Source: Haliotis asinina (lineage: Eukaryota > Mollusca > Gastropoda > Lepetellida > Haliotidae). Taken from it: DNA of 64,000 bases. Shown here one piece after another: positions 56,961-64,000 of this stretch. Numbering within the stretch: position 1 is the first letter of the stretch; each line of letters opens with the position of its first letter. Position numbers and translations under genes: made by a program. The stretch spans positions 27,668,249 through 27,732,248 of the forward strand of contig NC_090283.1 in NCBI RefSeq assembly GCF_037392515.1, given 5' to 3'. Below the pieces are notes generated by a model. It was not told the DNA's origin, did no database searches, and saw only the letters and a list, made by a program, of their open reading frames with translations.

Positions 56961-58950
56961 ACCTGTATGAGTACGTCCAAATCAAAGTTTCTCAAAGAGG
57001 ACAGACACATCAGTAAAACGTGTCAGTTAGCTCTCATTAAGGTCACTGCCAATATCATTTTGATATTATTTATTTCCCAGATGAGATTAATCGTCGGTAT
57101 GTATTGCATTAGACACCACCATGTTTAATGTAACAAAGTACTAGTTTGCTATTAACCAATATTGTGTTGACATTTACGCTTGAGTCTTATTGCCTAACAC
57201 CAATTCTTTGTAAAGGGGAGCCATTTATTAATATTGCTGTCGCACTTAAACTGTAGCCTCAGGAGTTAGGCTGCGTATTAAAAAAATATATTTGCTGTTA
57301 AACATCAACCCAGAGGCGACATAAACAAAGTTAAATGGCACGCCTTCATGCTTATCTAACTATCCACAGACGTTCATATGGACTGATTTTATTACAAAAA
57401 GCTTGTCACACGGGGTACCTATCTGTACAATGTAACCCGTGATAGAGAATCCAAAAAACGTTTTTGAAATTGCATTTTTAATATTGTATAAAGTTGTCCT
57501 CTCAGGAGAAAATAAAAGAATGGCTTTTAAACATGATTATTTTTAGCGTAGATTACCTTTTTTACATTCTTTGCAGTATGTGCGTAATCTACTTTACTGT
57601 TGAACTACCAATATCTACAACACGCAAACACCTTGCTAAAATTCTTAAAATGATGTGAAATACCTGAAGTAGTATTTAGGAACATGTGTTAAAGCTAAAC
57701 AGCCGATAACGGCAAATACCCTACAATAAAAGCATAAGTTTATATCATTTAGTTTTTTCAAGATGTAATCTATATGACCTACATATATCATATGCAACAT
57801 AAAATGCTGGAATTAACGGACAATAGCGAGGCAAGTGCTTGAAGAGGCAGCAAATTACAGTAATATGTCACAGATGATCACAGTCTGTGACACTCAATAC
57901 ACGTAAATGTAATCTCTGTGATGTAATATACGCGATGTGATGTGATCCATCTGGCAACTACCTTCGTGTCATATACAACTAACACCTATCAGTAATACAA
58001 TACCTACTATGCAAACCCCAGCCAATGTTAAATCAATGCATTTGCCAGGTTATGTTTCTAAGCCGTCTTGACCTTGGTAACGTCATTACATTAAAGTGTA
58101 AACATTCTTTACATTGTCGGACACCCTCATATCATACTTCGATACTTTTCCATGGCATCTATTTATATTGTTTCATCAATACATAATGTCCATTGGTTTG
58201 TAATAATTTATGACAATACGTGCATCGTAAGCTAGAGAGCTATGGTACAATGAGGGGTAACAAAGATTACCATAAATGTCATTTTTCAGTTTCCTCATCT
58301 GGTGCCTTCTCCAAGCAAGAATGTTACATTGATTTCTGGCAAATAGTGGATGATATTAAGTACAAGGCAAACTTTTGTTCCGGATTTGTTTCATGTTACA
58401 TTACAATGACTGAAACAATATGTCCAGGCCGATTACTTATGGTGTAACGTAGACTGCCTGGTTTCAATCACTTTTCTACGTTGCCTCTTTGAGATGTACC
58501 TTTTCTAAAGTTAAAAGCTGTATCCCACCAACTGTCGTTGAGTTTGATGGAGAGAGTTGTACTTCTTTAAACGGGAATACATTCATGTTTTCGTAATCTG
58601 AGTTATTCGATTTGTCACGGAAATCAAGGAGATTACAAAACAAAAAAGACTGTAACGGGTAGAGGAACGCACCCAACACCCCTCCCCCACCCCGAACCCC
58701 CCTTTTGTCCTGAATTTTGTTAAATAACCAATGAAACTCGGGTGAACTCTCACTACTGTGCACCCACGACCCCCAACCCCACCCACCCCCCACCCCCTTT
58801 TTCAAAAAGCTGTGTCTGCCCCTGGTTTCCCTGATTATAAAATTGTAGTGAGAGGCAGACGACATTTTATCTTCAAAATAAAATAAAATTTACATGGTAG
58901 TAGGATAAATCCCTGTCGGCTCGGGTAACGCTGCTACAGAGAGGCGTACA
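56961..58950. other. Intergenic, no gene recognised
   Basis: AT-rich to 58470. The stretch 58660-58800 is unusually C-rich (cccccacccccttt-type runs). A 129-codon minus frame at 58865-58476 crosses it and encodes a Gly/Trp-rich segment, a composition artefact with no recognised domain. Confidence 0.4.
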
Positions 58951-59125
58951 TCAGACCTCATTGCACTCGAGAGAGACAGTTTACAGTTTTCTGATTTCTA
59001 CATGTGGAACCGTTCTGCTGTGTCTGACAGCTCTGCTGAGACTGTTCCACTCGTTTAGCATGGCAGAACCATGGGCCGCGAAAACGATGGACGCACTAAT
59101 GCACACAGACACATTAGTGCATGCA

Positions 59126-59137
59126 GACAGACAGACA

Positions 59138-59171
<34 letters not shown>
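59126..59171. repeat. (CA)n microsatellite
   Basis: acagacagacagacagacac leading into about 16 CA units. Confidence 0.95.
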
Positions 59172-59175
<4 letters not shown>

Positions 59176-59332
59176 TGATCTAGCGATTGAAGCGGGCCTA
59201 AAATGATAAAAGTAAGTCCCCTTGAACGTGACTGCCTTGCACCACAGACAATAGTGCGTGAGGAATCAACGTGACCGTCTGAAAGTAACAGAAAACTAAT
59301 TTTCGAGATTCAAACCCGTTCACTTTGTGAAT

Positions 59333-59392
59333 TCATTCATTCATTCGTTCGTTCGTTCGTTCGTTCGTTCGTTCGTTCATTCATTCATTCAT
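59333..59392. repeat. (TTCA)n/(TTCG)n microsatellite
   Basis: ttcattcattcattcgttcg then eight TTCG units and again TTCA units: a symmetric compound array. Confidence 0.95.
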
Positions 59393-59399
59393 ATATGTA

Positions 59400-59970
59400 T
59401 TTGTTCACCATGTCTTAAATCATGCACACCTAAAGTAATATATCTAGAGGAATAAAATTATAGGAGAAAGCCTGTACACTCTGAGCCGTTCAAACAGATC
59501 CACGTGCTTGTCTTCGGAGGGGACTAAATGAATTGCGTGGTCAGTCTTGTAGACTTGAAATGGTCGCGTTTCATCATACAGGGGCGGATGCTGTGTTAAT
59601 CATGACGAAAATGCTTCCACAAACTTACCATCAAACCTATCTGTAACAACTTCATGACTTCGAAATGGTTACTTTAAAGTGGTATGTTTTCACTTCTGTA
59701 AATATGGTATTAGGATATAACAACTCGACCTTGATGTGATTGTTGCTCGTCGTTTAGACCGAGCTTGTTTTTGGCTATGACATGATTGACATTCTGTGGT
59801 TAGGAATGATCTCATTCATGAGGTCGGACAGATCATGAGAAGATTAAACAACCATGCCATGGTGAGTGAACCCGCATGTCTGGGTGTGGGTATACCTGGG
59901 TACATACCCAGGTTATACCCGAAAAACCCTTGTCCGCCTCACAGCAGTCATATATTCACAAGACGCGAAC
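59400..59970. other. Intergenic, nothing recognised
   Basis: No supported feature, except a short palindromic segment at 59890-59922 (ggtatacctgggtacatacc). Confidence 0.4.
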
Positions 59971-59971
59971 A

Positions 59972-60160
59972 CTTGCCTCCACAGTTGAAGTGAACACTTG
60001 CCTCCACAGTTGAGGTGAACACTTGCAATTGCCTCGACGGCTGAAGCGAACATTTGCCTCGACGGTTGAAGCGAACACTTGCCTCGACGGTTGAAGCGAA
60101 CACTTGCCTCGACAGTTGAAGTGAACACTTGCCTCGACAGCTGAAGTGAACACTTGCATC
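59972..60160. repeat. 25-bp minisatellite, about 7 copies
   Basis: The unit is gcctcgacggttgaagcgaa then cactt, with variants ccacagttgaagtgaa. One copy carries a small insertion (aattgc). Minus frames across it are array artefacts. Confidence 0.9.
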
Positions 60161-60429
60161 TACTGGACAGGACTGAGAGGTGATGGTCTTTCATCAGTCT
60201 GATTCCATGTTATCGTGACCCGACTGAACAGATTGTTCTTCATGCTTTCACCCATTGCCTTCTCCTCTTTGAAGTTTCTTGGTTCCCAGGAAACTATGCT
60301 TTCCGACAGCCGACAGGTGTGGATCTGGTGATCAGTCATAGTGATGGATTTCTTGTGTTCCACCAATCCCCAAAGCGTTATTTACACCACCAGGTTCTTT
60401 GGCCCATAGATACCTATAGCTTCCTTCAA

Positions 60430-60650
60430 TTGGTTGGATCATTTATTGAATAACGCAGCAGTATTCCAGCTGTATGGCGGCGGTTTGTACATAATCGAGT
60501 CTGGACCAGACAATTCAGTGATCAACATCCTGAGCAACGTTCTTTACAATAGGGATACGACATGTGTTGACCACCCGATCCACTTTGTCACCTCTTACGA
60601 CAAGCACGGGTTAATGACCCATTCTAGCCCGGATCTTTACGGGTTCTCGT
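60430..60650 (-). mobile_element. SINE-like repeat family B
   Basis: 'gcagcagtattccagctgta', 'tggcggcggtttgtacataa', 'ctggaccagacaattcagtg', 'cacccgatccactttgtcac' and 'ctagcccggatctttacggg'. The tail is degraded. Confidence 0.85.
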
Positions 60651-60809
60651 CTTTTACACTAAACAGAGTTTGCTTGGGGCCGGTGTAAAGCAGGTGTGGA
60701 TGATGTGAGTAGAAAGTAAACATCAACACATCAGATTTAACAGGTTTTTATATCTGAGGCTTTTACATAATGGTTTGTTGGTGAAGTTGCTGTCAGGGGC
60801 AATGTTCTC

Positions 60810-63800
60810 TCACTTCCTGACATCACCTGTGACAAAAATAATAAATTAAAAAACAAATCTTTTTTCTGTATGTCAAGTATATGAAGCATATGTCCTATGA
60901 GACACAGCGCGTATACGCTTAGACCATACAGGAAATGGAACAACGCATTAACTGCCAGCATTTGTGCCATATTTGTCTTTGGCTTCCATGTCTGTGTTGT
61001 GAGTGTAAAGAATATGCAGATGGTGTGTATTGATGCAAGCCTGTCATCTGAGGAAATAGTGGATGAGAGGATGAGTGAGCGGTGTGTATGGATGAGCTGG
61101 GTTGGTGAATGTTGAATGCTGTATAGTTGCTCTAAGAAACGTATCGGAATAAACACAGTAGGGACACACGTGGGAATCGATTCTGGCCTTCGCCGGCCGA
61201 ACACTTTACCCACAATCCTACTCACCGCAACTGAGGCACAGTGAGGAGTTACGAAGAATTTTGTACATGAGTTGACCTTCCTCATGAAACCAAAGAAGGG
61301 CATGATGGGGAATAGTTCTGCACGATCTGGTCCCCAGGCTACGTCTAGACGCTGTGGTAAGTTTCATGCATGATACATAGTGTCTGATAAAGGTAACAAT
61401 TAACTGCACGGCGCAAACACGCCAGGAAACTGTTAAGGGCTTAGGTGGTGTTAAATGTCAGTGTTTGCAGACAATGTTCACTGGCCCGAGGATATTTAGT
61501 GAGACGATTTTGCCTTTTCTTTCAGTGCCTCAGTACCTGGAACAGATGCGTATTTGAAAGGTTGGAACACACGAATGTACACTAGAACATTCTAGAACAC
61601 TAGAACAGGTGGAACGCAATTATAGACATGTAAATGTGGAAAGAAATCAGTTCGCATAAATGGATATGGTCGTTTACACGTCAGCGGGGAAGAACGTCAT
61701 ACTTGTTAATGGGGAACAAAGTGATGCACACTGTCAGTTAAATCAGGAACAAAGTAATACACACGCAAATTTGAAACAAAGTGATATGCACGTGAATGAG
61801 GAATAAAGTGACATACACGTAAATGAGTAACAAAGTGGCATACACGTAAATGAGAAACAAAGTGACATACACGTAAATGAAAAACAAAGTGACATACACG
61901 TAAATGAGAAACAAAGTGACATACAGTCACGTAAATGAGAAACAAAGTGACATACAGTCACGTAAATGAGAAACAAAGTGACACACACGTAAATGAAAAA
62001 CAAAGTGACATACACGTAAATGAGAAACAAAGTGATGTGCACGAAAATGAGAAACAAAGTGGCATACACGCAAATAAGAAACAAAATGATATAGACGTAA
62101 ATGAGAAACAAAGTGATATAGATGTAAGTGAGAAACAAAGTGATATACGCGATAATGATGGAACATGGTGATATACGCGATAATGATGGAACATGGTGAT
62201 ATACGCGATAATGATGTCACATGGTGATATACGCGATAATGATGGCACATGGTGATATACGCGATAATGATGGAACATGGTGATATGCAGCGTTTGAAAT
62301 ATCTGCTTGCCTGACCGCCCGTGACGGGTTATTTTAAACTTGGACTGCCAGATTCTCAGATTCACCTGCCCTGGGTTAAAATTTAGACATGTATATGAAG
62401 ATATTCATCATCATTTAATCATCACTATTAATTCACTCGCAAAAATAAATGATGCATTCCATCTGGATGATAAACTACGTCGTTTGCCAAACGTAAAGAA
62501 TTGGCGTGTAGGTAAGTTTTTGGGCAAGGCTGGCAAGTTTTACATCGAACCAGCCCTGCGGTCTGGGTGAAATTTTTACATAAAATGATTAAATAAATAT
62601 GGTACGCAATGATATGCACAAATGTGTGGAAACTTGAGTCGTGAATATGTGAACTTACAGAATCCACAAGTTTTCTTGCACATGTTGAGGGTGTAGGGCG
62701 TGGGCTCCTGACACTCGCCCTGGTCCTGTTTCTCCTCACACAGGAACTTGTTCACGTCCACACACTCATCATCCCCACCTGGGTAATTATATACAACATT
62801 CATGGTCACTGTTTCCATGTCTGGGCCGCTTCGTAACCCAAACAAGTTAAAACATGGTACTTGATGTTGCAGCGCCTATCGTTCGGTCTTAAGGATGAAA
62901 CTAGGACTGTTTAACAGCTATTATACTGTTTGTTGTATCTAAATCTAACTGGCACATGGTATCCCACTCGGCTAAAACTCCAAAATTTGCATTAGCACAG
63001 ACAAGTACAAGCGATTGTTTTGACCGTCATAGCAAAGTCCCTCCCTGACAGAAGCTTAGAAAAGCAGGGTGTTCAGTGGGGAATGGTGAAACGCTATGAT
63101 TCGTCACGTATCTAGCAACTCATCTCAGCGGTTTGCCTTATTCACGTTACTGTCTCTTTGCAATCTACTTTTTGCTTGTTTTTGTCAGGGTGACAACGTG
63201 ACAACCACAGGTACCCACAGCGGGTCCGAAAATCGATAAACTGTTTTCTATCCAACCCCCTTACTATATAACCTGTAAAGATGCATCACCAAATCACGGC
63301 GATGTGATAGAAAACCGGGCAAACCGGACGGACCTCCGGCAATCTGATTGACTAACACTTTTGTGTACAAAACACACTCCAGTTTTTTCACCCACACTAA
63401 GTTGTAGTTTGCATTATTAACCAATCAGATTGTCGGAGGTCCTAAAGCGCGTCGCTGACGACCTAGGTTTGTATACTTCCGGCACAGCAACTCGGTCTTT
63501 GGCGATTTAATAAAAAACAGTAAGTGCATCCAATCCTAATGCCTGTGTATAGGCCTGACACACACATCGGAAACGTGGACAGAAGCGTTTGATACTCGTG
63601 AGACTTTTAAAATAAGATATATTCAATGACGAGTGTGTAATTATTCGGCTTTCGATCACATCTCCTTAATTTGGTGATGCACCTTTACAGGTTATATAGT
63701 AAGGGGGTTGGATAGTAAACCGGGACTTAGTTTATCGACTTTCAGACCCGCGGACGGCGCCTGTGACAACCCCCTACTTGGTTTTTATTACATCTTATAC

Positions 63801-63970
63801 CTATTCACACACTCGCATACAAATCGTCGTTTTATACTTACAAAAGTTGCAGGATTTTTTGCAGATACTCTTCAAATAACGGCTGTACTTCTCTTGCTCG
63901 CAGTGGCCTTGACGGACATGCCTTGCGCACAGGACTGAAACCCGGTCGCTACACTCGCTGTCGTGAATAG
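60810..63970 (-). CDS. ShKT-module protein, 3' part of gene (partial, continues past right edge)
   Basis: Exons in coding order: 63970-63842 (129 nt), 62778-62659 (120 nt), 60826-60810 (final, CDVRK then stop). The first two are phase 1-1, and each encodes one ShK-type domain. Cys spacing is C-x7-C-x8-C-x12-C-x3-C-x2-C for the first (CSDRVSVLC ... CKKSCNFC) and C-x7-C-x8-C-x10-C-x3-C-x2-C for the second (CVDVNKFLC ... CKKTCGFC). In each, the last cysteine codon is split: T ends the exon and GT opens the next, so TGT is rebuilt at both junctions. This strongly supports the model. ShKT domains are extracellular disulphide modules found in secreted enzymes, matrix proteins and toxins. The N-terminus is outside the window, so any signal peptide or enzyme domain is unseen. 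No AATAAA was found after the stop. The final exon is the least certain part. Confidence 0.7.
61158..61232 (-). mobile_element. tRNA-derived SINE (family A), head
   Basis: 'cacacgtgggaatcgattct' (B-box complement), then ggccttcgccggccgaacac and 'ctttacccacaatcctactc'. It lies in the last intron of the ShKT gene. Confidence 0.7.
61700..62142. repeat. 27-bp minisatellite, about 16 copies
   Basis: The unit is gtgacatacacgtaaatgag then aaacaaa, with variants (gtgatatagac, ggcatacacgc). Two copies contain an extra tcacgta-type insertion. The period is a multiple of three, so frames stay open on both strands; they do not mark genes. Confidence 0.92.
62143..62284. repeat. 28-bp minisatellite, 5 copies
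   Basis: The unit is gtgatatacgcgataatgat then ggaacatg, nearly identical between copies. It directly abuts the 27-bp array and shares the gtgatata(c) start. Confidence 0.93.
63190..63775. mobile_element. MITE-like element with long terminal inverted repeats
   Basis: The left arm (about 63195-63315: gggtccgaaaatcgataaac, 'tatccaacccccttactata', 'taacctgtaaagatgcatca') is mirrored by the right arm (about 63650-63770: 'tgatgcacctttacaggtta', 'tatagtaagggggttggata', 'gtttatcgactttcagaccc'). A second inverted pair lies inside: 'ggacctccggcaatctgatt' at about 63340 and 'aatcagattgtcggaggtcc' at about 63430. There is no coding frame. It sits in the intron between the two ShKT exons. Confidence 0.8.
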
Positions 63971-64000
63971 CTGAAATATAACAAGTACCATTAAAGTATC

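Noticed and set aside
58476-58865. 129-codon Gly-rich minus-strand frame
   Set aside because: It spans a C-rich low-complexity run; no homology or splice structure is recognised.
60737-61303. 188-codon minus-strand frame
   Set aside because: It shows no domain or codon bias, overlaps a SINE head and the last ShKT intron, and only its leftmost part coincides with the short final ShKT exon in another phase.
61743-62365. Several frames of 76-135 codons on both strands
   Set aside because: By-products of the 27/28-bp arrays.

Overview
The window is animal genomic DNA, most likely from a vetigastropod mollusc such as an abalone (Haliotis). The main clue is many copies of two short interspersed repeats ending in a shared tail (tggaatattgct, then gcggcgtaaaactaaactcactcactc) that I associate with abalone loci. 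The genes have spliced GT/AG introns, TATA promoters and AATAAA signals. Intergenic DNA is long, and tandem repeats and fossil transposons are abundant. The species call is inference; there are no bacterial operons, RBSs or CRISPR arrays.

Gene content by region. At 2.9-7.2 kb and 15.6-19.0 kb, on the minus strand, are two complete six-exon arylacetamide-deacetylase-like (AADAC-like) genes. Each encodes 407 aa and the intron phases are identical, so this is a tandem duplication. A third partial copy (about 12.1-12.36 kb) lies between them. At 43-47.5 kb, plus strand, is a small gene for a 79-aa secreted peptide with ten cysteines; its first coding exon is 12 nt, and two TATA promoter/first-exon candidates lie upstream. 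At 50.5-54.5 kb, minus strand, is a complete TRIM-type gene (RING, two B-boxes, coiled coil, SPRY-like C-terminus; 638 aa). At 60.8-64.0 kb, minus strand, is the 3' part of a secreted-type gene made of ShKT modules. Each module is one phase 1-1 exon, and the last cysteine codon of each module is rebuilt at a splice junction. The gene runs off the right edge.

Mobile elements. A PIF/Harbinger DNA transposon remnant (10.0-11.8 kb) is followed by a Polinton-type integrase fossil (12.5-13.3 kb). A dispersed repeat (13.4-15.3 kb) is interrupted by a tRNA-derived SINE and a 5'-truncated LINE, each with visible target-site duplications. A broken Ty3/gypsy-class LTR element (20.7-25.1 kb) has integrase upstream of reverse transcriptase in a single reading frame and sits in a cluster of Penelope-like (PLE) fragments. 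A Tc1/mariner-like transposon (31.0-32.5 kb) has a Penelope fragment in its middle. LINE C-terminal pieces occur near 37.0 kb and 41.2-41.7 kb.

Tandem arrays. Units of 42 bp (1.9-2.4 kb), 32 bp (25.7-26.4 kb), 57 bp (35.8-36.9 kb; it appears to have grown out of a LINE zinc-knuckle coding segment), 25 bp (60.0 kb) and adjoining 27/28 bp (61.7-62.3 kb) are present, plus several microsatellites. Many long open frames in the window are by-products of arrays whose period is a multiple of three.

Best candidates for something little described: the ten-cysteine peptide gene with its micro-exon, the ShKT module gene, the LINE-derived 57-bp array, and the integrase-first LTR element.
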